DNA of 30,058 nucleotides from PNAI01 sp964575715. GTDB taxonomy: Bacteria; Pseudomonadota; Alphaproteobacteria; Rhizobiales; Xanthobacteraceae. Positions 17,327-24,689 of this stretch are shown piece after piece. Location of the stretch: contig CAZNSG010000032.1 of assembly GCA_964575715.1 (NCBI GenBank), positions 1-30,058 of the forward strand, in the 5' to 3' direction. Below the pieces are notes generated by a model. The model did not search any database. It saw only the letters and a list, made by a program, of their open reading frames with translations, and was not told the origin of the DNA. Each line of letters opens with the position of its first letter. Positions within the stretch are counted from its first letter, which is position 1. A program made the translations under genes and the position numbers.

Positions 17327-18970
17327 ATGAGGAGACGCTCCAGGGAAACGGTTGCCGCAAGCATGCCCATTGCTCGCTTGCTGTCGCGGTCGCACTTGAC
17401 GATCGCGTTGAGCTATGTCGCAGGATACGTGCTGCTCGATTGGGTGAGCTACGTTCATCCCTTCGCAGTCTCGGGTATCACCCCATGGAATCCGCAGACA
17501 GGACTGAGCTTCGCGCTGATCGTTCTTCTTGGGTCGGAGTTCATGCCGTGGTTGTTTGTAGCGCCATTCGTCGCAGACGTGCTCGTGCGGCAGCTGCCGT
17601 TGCCGCTCGCTGCCGAGTCATTGGTCGTCCTCTTGATCGGGTTCGGATACGGCGGAGCGACCGCGCTCCTGTTGTTGCCGCGCGTCGGCTTCGACCCGAC
17701 ATTGAAGTCGATGCGAGCCTTATTGTTGCTCATGGCCGTCGCATTGATGAGCATTGCGATCGTAGCAGTCGGTCACGCCGGCGTTCTCGTCACATTCAGC
17801 ATTCTGGCGTCGAATGATTTCGGACAAGCCGCGCTGCGCGCGTTTATCGGCGACGTTATCGGCGTGACGGTCGTTACTCCGTTCCTCCTCATTTTCTTCA
17901 CGCGCCGGCGTTTTCCGACGATCTCCTGGGAAGCGCCTCTGCTCTTGCTCGTCATCGTCGTGGCTCTATGGGCGGTATTCGGCTTTGTCGATGCCTATCG
18001 TTTCCAATTGTTCTACGTGCTCTTCATCCCGATTATCTGGACCGCAGTGCGTTTCGGTCTCGAAGGTGTGACCGCCGGTCTCGTCGTGACGCAGATCGGG
18101 CTCATCGGCGCGATTCAGATTTCCGGCCAGAGTGCTATCGATGTGACCGCGTACCAAGCTCTCATGGTGGTGCTCGCGGTCACCGGCCTAGCGCTTGGCG
18201 TGCTTGTTGATGCGCAACAACGCACGCTACAGCAGCTACGACTTCAGCAGGAAGCTCTACACCGAGCCTCGCGGCTCGGAACCATGGGCGAGTTTGCTGC
18301 TGCGGTTGCTCATGAGATCAATCAACCGCTGACCGCCATTGCCAATTATGCGCGGCTCGCCAAACGAGCTGTCGAAAAACAGCCTCCGGATACCGCTGCT
18401 GCAATCGAGGCTACAGGCAGTGCCATCGAACAAGTGGACAGAGCAGCCGAGGTCGTCCGTCGGTTCCGGGAGTTCATTCGTCTAGGGCGCAGCGAGACGG
18501 GACCGCTGACTGTGGATCAACTTGTCCACGAGGCTCAGTCATTTTGCCGTCCCGAACTTGAGCGACACGGCGTTGAACTCGATACGAGGCTCGCGCATAA
18601 CTTGCCCAAGGTCATAGTCGATGCACTGCAAATCGAGCAAGTCATCGTGAATTTGGTGCGCAACGCGGTCGAGGCCCTGTCGCAGGCCGGGCGGCTCGAC
18701 GGACGGGTGACCATCGAGGCCGAGAGTGACGCGCCCGGGAGGGTCGAGGTTCGCGTTCGCGATAATGGGCCCGGATTTGATGTCGACTTAGCTGAGCAAC
18801 CGATTACGCCCTTCGCGACCACCAAGCATGACGGACTGGGGCTAGGTCTTTCGCTAACCCGTTCGATCGTGGAAGCGCATGGCGGAAAGCTGCGGATCGA
18901 AAGCAGCCCCCGTGGCGCCACTGTTTCCTTCACATTGCAGAGCGCCCCAAGCGAAGAGACAGCGGCATGA
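17327..18970 (+). CDS. MASE1-domain sensor histidine kinase
   Basis: A 547-residue membrane kinase. Residues about 25-295 hold about eight hydrophobic helices with the MASE1 pattern (ITPWNPQTGLSFALIVLLG, WLFVAPFVADVLV, RAFIGDVIGVTVVTPFLL). A short linker of Gln-rich helix (QQRTLQQLRLQQEAL) leads to the DHp domain with the phospho-accepting H329 in VAHEINQPL. The ATPase domain has N446 (NLVRNAVEAL), DNGPGF (479-484) and GLGLGLSLTRSIVEAHGG (503-520). All catalytic boxes are intact. The HEINQPL box is of the FixL-like class and fits the FixJ-type partner whose start overlaps its stop (ATGA). The ATG at 17327 is preceded by AGGAG and AAGGA. The signal sensed is unknown. Confidence 0.93.
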   Translation: MRRRSRETVAASMPIARLLSRSHLTIALSYVAGYVLLDWVSYVHPFAVSGITPWNPQTGLSFALIVLLGSEFMPWLFVAPFVADVLVRQLPLPLAAESLVVLLIGFGYGGATALLLLPRVGFDPTLKSMRALLLLMAVALMSIAIVAVGHAGVLVTFSILASNDFGQAALRAFIGDVIGVTVVTPFLLIFFTRRRFPTISWEAPLLLLVIVVALWAVFGFVDAYRFQLFYVLFIPIIWTAVRFGLEGVTAGLVVTQIGLIGAIQISGQSAIDVTAYQALMVVLAVTGLALGVLVDAQQRTLQQLRLQQEALHRASRLGTMGEFAAAVAHEINQPLTAIANYARLAKRAVEKQPPDTAAAIEATGSAIEQVDRAAEVVRRFREFIRLGRSETGPLTVDQLVHEAQSFCRPELERHGVELDTRLAHNLPKVIVDALQIEQVIVNLVRNAVEALSQAGRLDGRVTIEAESDAPGRVEVRVRDNGPGFDVDLAEQPITPFATTKHDGLGLGLSLTRSIVEAHGGKLRIESSPRGATVSFTLQSAPSEETAA

Positions 18971-19572
18971 CCGTAGCTTTGATTGACGACGACAACGCGG
19001 TACTGCGATCGCTCCGGCTGCTCTTGGAGGGCCGAGGAATGCAGGTTCGATGCTTCTCATCGGCCGAGAGCTTCCTTCAGGGTATCGGCGAGGAGATGCC
19101 GAAGTGCATCGTGTCGGACGTGCGCATGCCCGGTCTCACCGGCATGGAACTGCAGCAAGAACTCAAGAAGAGAGACGCCGCCGTGCCAGTCATCCTCATT
19201 ACGGGCCACGGTGACATTGGCATGGCGGTAAATGCCATTAAGGAGGGCGCTTTCGACTTCATCGAGAAACCCTTCGACGAAGAACGTCTCGTGGCGAGCA
19301 TCGCGACCGCAATCGAGATGGGACAGAAGGTACGTATCGAGCAGAGTGAGCGCGCCGACCTCGAAGCCCGCCTATCGGAGCTCTCCCCCCGTCAACGGGA
19401 AGTAATGGACCTCGTGGTCCAGGGGCTCGCGAACAAGGAGATCGCGCAACGTCTCAACATTAGCCCGCGGACCGTAGAAAACTATCGCGCTTGGGTGATG
19501 GAGAAGATGGGCGCGAGTAATATTGCCGAACTGGTGCGCAAAGCGATGACGCTTCGAGACAAAACGTCCTAG
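18967..19572 (+). CDS. FixJ/NarL-type response regulator
   Basis: A 201-residue two-domain regulator. The receiver (1-120) has the acidic pocket DDD (7-9), the phospho-acceptor D51 in VSDVRMPG, T79 in ILITGHG and K102 in FIEKPFD. The C-terminal LuxR/GerE helix-turn-helix is LSPRQREVMDLVVQGLANKEIA followed by LNISPRTVENYRAWVMEKM. The overall layout matches FixJ. Its start overlaps the kinase stop by 4 nt, so the pair is translated together and kinase-regulator pairing is near certain. The likely target is the divergent antiporter/stress operon; this is inferred from position only. Confidence 0.94.
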   Translation: MTVALIDDDNAVLRSLRLLLEGRGMQVRCFSSAESFLQGIGEEMPKCIVSDVRMPGLTGMELQQELKKRDAAVPVILITGHGDIGMAVNAIKEGAFDFIEKPFDEERLVASIATAIEMGQKVRIEQSERADLEARLSELSPRQREVMDLVVQGLANKEIAQRLNISPRTVENYRAWVMEKMGASNIAELVRKAMTLRDKTS

Positions 19573-19589
19573 CCCGAGAATCGATGCAC

Positions 19590-19616
19590 CGCCGGATCGA
19601 GATGAACGAACCGGCG
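19590..19616 (+). terminator. Weak candidate terminator between convergent genes
   Basis: CGCCGG (19590-19595) and CCGGCG (19611-19616) can pair over a 15-nt loop, followed by TCTGTTGTTGG. It is placed as expected after the regulator gene, facing the CoA-transferase gene. The stem is short and the T tract poor. Confidence 0.25.
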
Positions 19617-19694
19617 TCTGTTGTTGGCACATTGCGTCGCAGCGCAATTCGTTGCTTTCGGTGAATAGCGACCGTATTGCTTCATAACCCCTGC

Positions 19695-20867
19695 CTAAGC
19701 TTCTCCGATCTCCCGTAAAATTTCCGCCGTATGCTCTCCCAGCCTTGGCGCGGGGCGGGGCGATGCCATCGGTTCGCCGTCGAGCACGATCGGCGTACGC
19801 ACGCCCGGGATGGCCCCGCCCTTGGCGGCGGGGCTTGGCAGGTCGAGCCGCATCTGGCGATGGATCACCTGCGGGTCGGCGAACACCTGCGCGATATTGT
19901 TGATCGGCCCGGCCGGGACCTGCACGGCTTCGAGCATTTCCAGGAGCGCATCGCGCTTGATGCGGCTCGTAAGCGCGGTCAGCTTGGCGATCAGTTCATC
20001 GCGCCTGGCCAACCGATCGGTGTTGGTGCGATAGGCCGGGTCCTCGCCGAGTTGCGGCTGCCCCAGTGCTGCGCAAAATTTCTGAAATTGGCGGTCGTTG
20101 CCGGTGGCGACAATGACGTGGCCGTCGGCGACCGGGAATACCTGATAGGGAACGATATTGGGGTGCGTGTTGCCCGCGCGCTTGGGCACCTTGCCGGAGA
20201 TAAGATAGTTCATCGCCTGGTTGGAGAGTACGCCGACCTGGGTATCGACCAGCGCGGTGTCGATATAGCCGCCGCGGCCGGTCTTTTCGCGTTGCGTGAG
20301 CGCGGCAAGAATGCCGACCACCGAATACATCCCGGTCATGATGTCGGCGATCGGCACCCCGGCGCGCGTCGGCTCGCCGTCCGGCATGCCGGTGAGATCC
20401 ATGATCCCGCCCATGCCTTGCGCCATGAGATCGTAGCCGGCGCGCGCGGCATAGGGCCCGTCCTGGCCGAAGCCGGTGACCGAGCAATAGATCAGGCGCG
20501 GGTTTTCCTTGCCGAGACTCTTGTAATCGAGCCCGAACTTGGCGAGCCCGCCGACCTTGAAATTCTCGATCAGGACATCGGAGCGCGCGGCGAGCTTTTT
20601 CACGATGCGACGGCCCTCATCGCTCTCGAAGTCGAGCTCGATCGAGCGCTTGCCACGATTGGTCGAATGGAAATAGGCGGCGCCGAGGTGCTCTCCGCTC
20701 TCGGCCTCGACGAAAGGCGGCCCCCAGCCGCGGGTGTCATCGCCCGCGCCCTTGCGCTCGACCTTGACGACATCGGCACCGAGATCGGCCAGCATCTGAC
20801 CGGCCCAGGGTCCGGCAAGGATACGGGCAAGTTCGAGCACACGCAGACCAGCCAACGGACGCGACAT
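19695..20867 (-). CDS. CaiB/BaiF family (family III) CoA-transferase
   Basis: A 390-residue enzyme that moves CoA between carboxylic acids. It begins PLAGLRVLELARILAGPWAGQMLADLGADVVKVE, the family opening, then DTRGWGPPF. ARSDVLIENFKVGGLAKFGLDY and IYCSVTGFGQDGPYAARAGYDLMAQGMGG carry the conserved CoA-site blocks. D175 in GVPIADIMTGMY corresponds to the catalytic Asp (Asp169 of formyl-CoA transferase). The C-terminal VPAGPINNIAQVFADPQV is also typical. The length is normal. The ATG at 20867 has AGGAG five nt upstream. It is transcribed away from the malonyl-CoA decarboxylase gene; a dicarboxyl-CoA substrate is possible but unproven. Confidence 0.93.
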   Translation of the reverse strand: MSRPLAGLRVLELARILAGPWAGQMLADLGADVVKVERKGAGDDTRGWGPPFVEAESGEHLGAAYFHSTNRGKRSIELDFESDEGRRIVKKLAARSDVLIENFKVGGLAKFGLDYKSLGKENPRLIYCSVTGFGQDGPYAARAGYDLMAQGMGGIMDLTGMPDGEPTRAGVPIADIMTGMYSVVGILAALTQREKTGRGGYIDTALVDTQVGVLSNQAMNYLISGKVPKRAGNTHPNIVPYQVFPVADGHVIVATGNDRQFQKFCAALGQPQLGEDPAYRTNTDRLARRDELIAKLTALTSRIKRDALLEMLEAVQVPAGPINNIAQVFADPQVIHRQMRLDLPSPAAKGGAIPGVRTPIVLDGEPMASPRPAPRLGEHTAEILREIGEA

Positions 20868-20998
20868 GGCTACTCCTATTGCAGCGGCCGCGCGTGGGCG
20901 ACTGCTGGGGGAACCTGTGACCGTCTCACGCAGATTTGTCTAGGCCTTGCAAGCCCTATTGAGGATTGCGATTGCTTGAACCTTTGCGACAGAATTGC

Positions 20999-21068
20999 CA
21001 TGTAGCCTTGACCATGTAGCCTTGACCATGAAGCCTTGACCACGAAGCCTTGACCACGAAGCCTTGGG
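20999..21068. repeat. Five tandem 14-bp repeats in the divergent gap
   Basis: The unit CATGTAGCCTTGAC runs at 20999-21012, 21013-21026, 21027-21040 (CATGAAG), 21041-21054 (CACGAAG) and 21055-21068 (ending TTGGG). The first two units are identical and the rest differ by one or two bases plus a decayed end. It sits 30 nt before the decarboxylase start. Four units carry CTTGAC, which equals the alphaproteobacterial -35 consensus, though no -10 at proper spacing is visible. Confidence 0.9.
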
Positions 21069-21098
21069 TTGAGAGAGCCGGCCCGGAGCCCCACCGCG

Positions 21099-22457
21099 AT
21101 GAACACTTCTTTTTTTGGCGAACTCTTGCAGACCATTGTGGAGCGTGGCCGTGCGCTGATCCCGCGCGGGCGGCGCGATGCGCCCAGGGTGCGCTCGGAA
21201 AATCTGGCCGAAACTTGCGAGGCGCTGCTGTCAGTCCGCGGCGAGGCCTCGGGTGCGGCGCTCGCAGGCGAAATCCTCGCCCAGTACGAGACGCTGACCA
21301 TCGGGCCGCGCATCGCATTCTTCGAGGAGCTCGCGCAGCGCTTTGGCCCAATCCGCGCCAGACTCGAAGCCGCCATCGCCGCCTGGCGCGTGAACCCCAC
21401 CGACGAAACCGCGGCCGAAGTTCATCTGGCCGCCGAGCCGCGCCGGCAGGAGTTGTTTCGCCGCCTCAATCTCGCACCCGGCGGCACTGCGGCGCTCGTA
21501 CATATGCGTGAACAATTGCTCGATGCGCTCGATCGCCGGGCGGATCTTGCAGCGGTCGACGCCGATTTCGGCCACCTGTTCGCGTCCTGGTTCAACCGCG
21601 GCTTCCTGGTGCTGCGCCGGATCGACTGGTCGACGCCGGCCGTCATCTTGGAAAAAATCATCCGCTACGAGGCGGTGCATAAAATCAACAGCTGGGACGA
21701 CCTGCGCAGCCGCATCGATCCGCCCGACCGCTGCTGCTATGCCTTCTTTCACCCCGCGCTGATCGACGAGCCGCTGATTTTCGTCGAGGTCGCGCTCACG
21801 CGCGAAATTCCAAGCGCGATCGCTCCGGTTCTCGCGGTTGATCGCGCTATCCTCGATCCGGAGCAGGCAACCACGGCGGTGTTCTACTCGATCTCCAACT
21901 GCCAGCGCGGGCTATCCGGTGTTTCCTTCGGTCATTTTCTGATCAAGCAGGTGGTGGATGAAATTTCGCAGGAGAACCGCCGGTTGTCGAGCTACGTCAC
22001 GCTTTCGCCGGCGCCCGATTTCGCGGTCTGGCTCGACCGCGAACGAAAATTGGAAAGCTCACGCGCTCTCACCGATATTGATCGGGTCGCGCTTGCCGGC
22101 CTCGATCGCGCGCATTGGTGGCAATCGCCGCCTGTGCGTGAAGCGATGCGTGATGCTCTTCTGCGCGCCGCGGCCTGGTATTTTCTGCAGGCGCGCAATG
22201 CGCGCGGCTCGCCGGTCGATTCGGTTGCGCGTTTTCACCTTGGCAATGGAGCGCGGCTTGAGCGGCTCAATTTCCTGGCCGATAGCAGCGAAAAGGGGAT
22301 CGGCCAGTGTTACGGCCTGATGGTGAATTACCGCTACGAGATCGACGATATCGAAAGGAACCACGAGGCCTATGCCGAGGGTCGCACCGTCGTGGCAGCG
22401 AGCGCGGTGAAGCGGCTCGTTCCCAAGGCGAGCCATGATCTCGTGACGACCAATTAA
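21099..22457 (+). CDS. Malonyl-CoA decarboxylase
   Basis: A 452-residue enzyme that converts malonyl-CoA to acetyl-CoA and CO2. The N-terminal helical domain (about 1-150) precedes the GNAT-like catalytic domain. Family blocks are FYSISNCQRGLSGVSFGHFLIKQVV, TLSPAPDFAVWL (301-312; the conserved Ser is S303) and DSVARFHLGNGARLERLN, with the catalytic His at H380. YGLMVNYRYEIDDIERNHEAY closes the domain. The length is typical of bacterial forms. An ATG at 21099 with GGAG eleven nt upstream is chosen over a TTG ten codons earlier. The nitroreductase gene follows after 23 nt. Possible role: removing malonyl-CoA made during growth on malonate or odd dicarboxylates. Confidence 0.93.
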   Translation: MNTSFFGELLQTIVERGRALIPRGRRDAPRVRSENLAETCEALLSVRGEASGAALAGEILAQYETLTIGPRIAFFEELAQRFGPIRARLEAAIAAWRVNPTDETAAEVHLAAEPRRQELFRRLNLAPGGTAALVHMREQLLDALDRRADLAAVDADFGHLFASWFNRGFLVLRRIDWSTPAVILEKIIRYEAVHKINSWDDLRSRIDPPDRCCYAFFHPALIDEPLIFVEVALTREIPSAIAPVLAVDRAILDPEQATTAVFYSISNCQRGLSGVSFGHFLIKQVVDEISQENRRLSSYVTLSPAPDFAVWLDRERKLESSRALTDIDRVALAGLDRAHWWQSPPVREAMRDALLRAAAWYFLQARNARGSPVDSVARFHLGNGARLERLNFLADSSEKGIGQCYGLMVNYRYEIDDIERNHEAYAEGRTVVAASAVKRLVPKASHDLVTTN

Positions 22458-22480
22458 ACAGTTTGCTGCGGGGAGTGCGA

Positions 22481-23092
22481 ATGATGAGCGCTCAAACCAA
22501 CGTCATGCCGCTCCTTCCCGAGCCGGCGCTCGACGTGATCTTGCGCAAGGCGCGCAGCTACGACAATTTCCGGCCGGAGCCGGTCAGCGACGAGCAATTG
22601 CGCGCCATTTACGAACTCGCGAAATGGGGGCCGACGACGGCGAACTCGCAGCCGCAGCGGATTTTGTTTGTGCGCAGCGCGCCGGCCAAGGAGCGGCTGC
22701 GCCCGGCGCTCTCGTCAAGCAATGCCAAGAAATCCATGCACGCGCCGGTGGTCGCCTTGCTCGCCTACGATCTGTATTTCTTCGAGCACCTGCCGCGCAT
22801 GTTCCACGATCAGCGTGCGCGCAGCTGGTACGAGACGACGCCGGACCATATTTTCACGACCGCGCTGCGCAATGCCACGCTGCAGGGCGCCTATCTCATG
22901 CTCGCCGCGCGCGCGTTGGGACTCGATTGCGGGCCGATGTCGGGCTTTGATAATCGCAAGGTCGATGCCGAGTTTTTCCCCGACGGGCGATGGAAGTCGA
23001 ATTTCCTGTGCTGCCTCGGCCGTGGCGATCCGTCGCATATGGCCCCGCGCGGCGATCGTTTCGCTTTTGACGAGGTGTGCCGAATCTTATGA
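22481..23092 (+). CDS. Nitroreductase-family FMN protein, RutE/HadB-like (malonic semialdehyde reductase type)
   Basis: A 203-residue flavoprotein. It opens (after a short leader) with EPALDVILRKARSYDNFRPEPVSDEQLRAIYELAKWGPTTANSQP; the Arg-rich first loop and the GPTxxNSQP FMN-binding block are typical of RutE/HadB. ALRNATLQGAYLMLAARALGLDCGPMSGFD is the dimer/FMN phosphate block. RutE reduces malonic semialdehyde to 3-hydroxypropionate; that substrate would suit its place beside malonyl-CoA decarboxylase, but the subfamily also contains enoyl and nitro reductases. The ATG at 22481 has GGGGAG six nt upstream; a second ATG follows at once. It is probably co-transcribed with the decarboxylase gene. 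Confidence 0.88.
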   Translation: MMSAQTNVMPLLPEPALDVILRKARSYDNFRPEPVSDEQLRAIYELAKWGPTTANSQPQRILFVRSAPAKERLRPALSSSNAKKSMHAPVVALLAYDLYFFEHLPRMFHDQRARSWYETTPDHIFTTALRNATLQGAYLMLAARALGLDCGPMSGFDNRKVDAEFFPDGRWKSNFLCCLGRGDPSHMAPRGDRFAFDEVCRIL

Positions 23093-23098
23093 GATTCG
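23081..23098 (+). terminator. Small hairpin over the nitroreductase stop codon
   Basis: CGAATCT-TATG-AGATTCG: 7-bp arms with the TGA partly in the loop. It is followed by TGAAGTTTCC rather than a T run, so it is a weak terminator candidate or chance. Confidence 0.25.
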
Positions 23099-23225
23099 TG
23101 AAGTTTCCATGCCTTGGATTCGCCTTATCAAGGAACGGCAAATGATGTATCTTTGATCACATGTCGCGGTTCGAAACGTAAATATCGCAATCGGTGGTCT
23201 CGTTGGAAAAATCGAGGAGGAAGTT

Positions 23226-24203
23226 GTGTTCAAGATGAAAAATCTCGCCCGCGTCGGCGCTGCTGTTGTTGCTTTGTCAGCACTCCTGCTGCCGGCCTCG
23301 GTGCAAGCCCAAAGCTGGCCTACTCGAAGCGTCAAGTTCATCGTGACGCTGGGACCCGGCTCGGGCGTCGATATCGGTTCGCGGCTGTTCGCCGACCGGC
23401 TTTCCAAGAAATGGGGTCAATCGGTGGTGGTCGAAAACCAACCCGGCGGCGACGGCATCGTTGCAATTTCCGCCTTCCTGACTGCCAACGACAGTCACGT
23501 GCTGCTGATGGCGCCCGCCTCCTCATTCACGGCGCATCCATACCAGCACGACAAACTGCCCTATAACCCAAACGACATGATCCCGATCGCCCGCGTATCC
23601 AATACGATCGTCGGTTACTCTGTGCCCGTAACGTCGAACATCAACACGGTGCCGGAGTTGTTCGCCCGCGCGAAAGCGGACCCCGGCAAGATCAACTGGG
23701 CTGGCGCCACCGGAATGCTCGATTTCGTGCTGTTGGGTTATCTCAAGGGCGCCGGCATCGAATTCACGCGCGTGCCGTATCGCAATCCGGTGCAGGCGGC
23801 GACCGATTTAGCCGAAGGCCGCATTAATTTCTACATTGGCGCGTTGGCCATCGTGCGGCCGCATTTGGAGGCGGGCAAGGTCAGGATGATCGCCGTCACA
23901 GGCAAGGCGCGCGCGCCGGCCTATCCGAATGTGCCCACCACCACCGAGGCGGGCTACCCCCAACTCGCGACCGAAGGCCTCGTCGGTTTGTTCAGTACAA
24001 AGGAATTACCCGCCGATATTCGCAACCGCATCGCGGCCGATATCAAGGAAGTAGCCTCCGATCCATTGATCTCCGAGCGTCTCGGTGCGACCGGCCAGGT
24101 GCTCAATCCCGGCACGCCGGCCGAATTTAGCGCGGCGATCGCTGAGCAGCGCGCGCAGGCTGCGGCGGTCGGGAAAATTCTCGGCATCAAAGCGGCGCAG
24201 TAG
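23226..24203 (+). CDS. Bug/TctC-family periplasmic solute receptor (tripartite tricarboxylate transporter type)
   Basis: A 325-residue exported protein. The signal peptide is residues 1-28 (MKNLARVGAAVVALSALLLP, cleavage at VQA-QS). The mature chain opens WPTRSVKFIVTLGPGSGVDIGSRLFADRLSKKWGQSVVVENQPGGDG, the Bug pattern (WP-x-(R/K)-P-(I/V) then GG-x-D and ENxPGxxG). Also visible are PYRNPVQAATDLAEGRI and YPNVPTTTEAGYP. Members bind small carboxylates for TctAB transporters or signalling. No TctA/TctB genes are in the window, so it may be an orphan receptor, as Bug proteins often are. GTG start at 23226 with GAGGAGG seven nt upstream; the ATG three codons later is less well placed. Confidence 0.93.
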   Translation: MFKMKNLARVGAAVVALSALLLPASVQAQSWPTRSVKFIVTLGPGSGVDIGSRLFADRLSKKWGQSVVVENQPGGDGIVAISAFLTANDSHVLLMAPASSFTAHPYQHDKLPYNPNDMIPIARVSNTIVGYSVPVTSNINTVPELFARAKADPGKINWAGATGMLDFVLLGYLKGAGIEFTRVPYRNPVQAATDLAEGRINFYIGALAIVRPHLEAGKVRMIAVTGKARAPAYPNVPTTTEAGYPQLATEGLVGLFSTKELPADIRNRIAADIKEVASDPLISERLGATGQVLNPGTPAEFSAAIAEQRAQAAAVGKILGIKAAQ

Positions 24204-24229
24204 ACGCGGGTTCGTGCTGGGCCGCGCTG

Positions 24230-24360
24230 CGCGCGCTTCACTCTCCCCTGGAGGGGGAGGGTCGGCGAAGCATCGAACGAAGTGAGATGCGAGCCCGGGT
24301 GGGGTGATCGTGGCGTCTATATACTTCGCACTCCATAGGAGTGGGGGAGGGCTTCCTTGC
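24230..24360. repeat. GC-rich intergenic repeat (CTCCCC / GGGGGAGGG type)
   Basis: CTCTCCCCTGGAGGGGGAGG at 24241-24260 and GGAGTGGGGGAGGGCTTCC at 24337-24355, with TCGAACGAAGTGAGATGCGAG between. It resembles the repeat at 585-660 and marks the last host-like GC-rich DNA before the AT-rich segment. It lies in the 486-nt gap 24204-24689, which holds no recognisable gene. Confidence 0.6.
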
Positions 24361-24535
24361 ATTTCTGGTTTTGATTCTTCAAGTTAGATCAATGGGTTAA
24401 ATAGGAAGCGTCCGTAAGGACTCGCAAGTGTTAACCATTTGTTAAGAAACAGAAATCCTATCCTATTGATTCCCATTGGTTTTTTTGAAGTAAGAAGCTT
24501 CCCATTGCGTGGGGCGCGCGACTCCATACGCATAA

Positions 24536-24563
24536 GGGGCACGCCGTTGATGCGGCGTGCCCC
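24536..24563. repeat. Perfect 28-nt hairpin in the AT-rich gap
   Basis: GGGGCACGCCG (24536-24546), loop TTGATG, and the exact complement at 24553-24563. An 11-bp GC stem in otherwise AT-rich DNA, followed by TCAGTATTTGGG. It could be a terminator blocking read-through from the Bug gene, or a protein-binding site belonging to the acquired segment. Confidence 0.65.
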
Positions 24564-24663
24564 TCAGTATTTGGGCAACTCGACCACGGTTGGAATGTGG
24601 ACGGCTCCCGTCAGTTGCAAGACGGCACAATAAGGATTCGCTGAAGTCTGTCCATACCATCGT

Positions 24664-24689
24664 GGTCGCAACATAGAAGGATTGCGACC
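24664..24689 (+). promoter_or_regulatory. Hairpin presenting the ribosome-binding site of the KilA-N gene
   Basis: GGTCGCAA (24664-24671) and TTGCGACC (24682-24689) are perfect 8-bp arms. The 10-nt loop CATAGAAGGA contains the Shine-Dalgarno AGAAGGA, and the GTG start follows immediately at 24690. It could be an RNA switch for translation or, as DNA, a dyad operator. Confidence 0.6.

Noticed and set aside
19731..21005. 424-codon open frame on the plus strand
   Set aside because: It is antisense to the CoA-transferase and shows only Arg/Ala/Gly-rich sequence with no family features.
20999..21068. CRISPR-like repeat array
   Set aside because: Units are 14 bp, directly adjacent with no spacers; this is a minisatellite.
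24378..24400. AGATCAATG on the left border resembling the right-border inverted repeat (AGATCAATG on the minus strand at 26608-26616)
   Set aside because: Only 9 bp agree and flanking bases diverge, so attachment sites cannot be claimed.
24439..24633. 64-codon plus-strand frame in the AT-rich gap
   Set aside because: It has no ribosome site and passes through the 28-nt hairpin; composition and content do not look coding.
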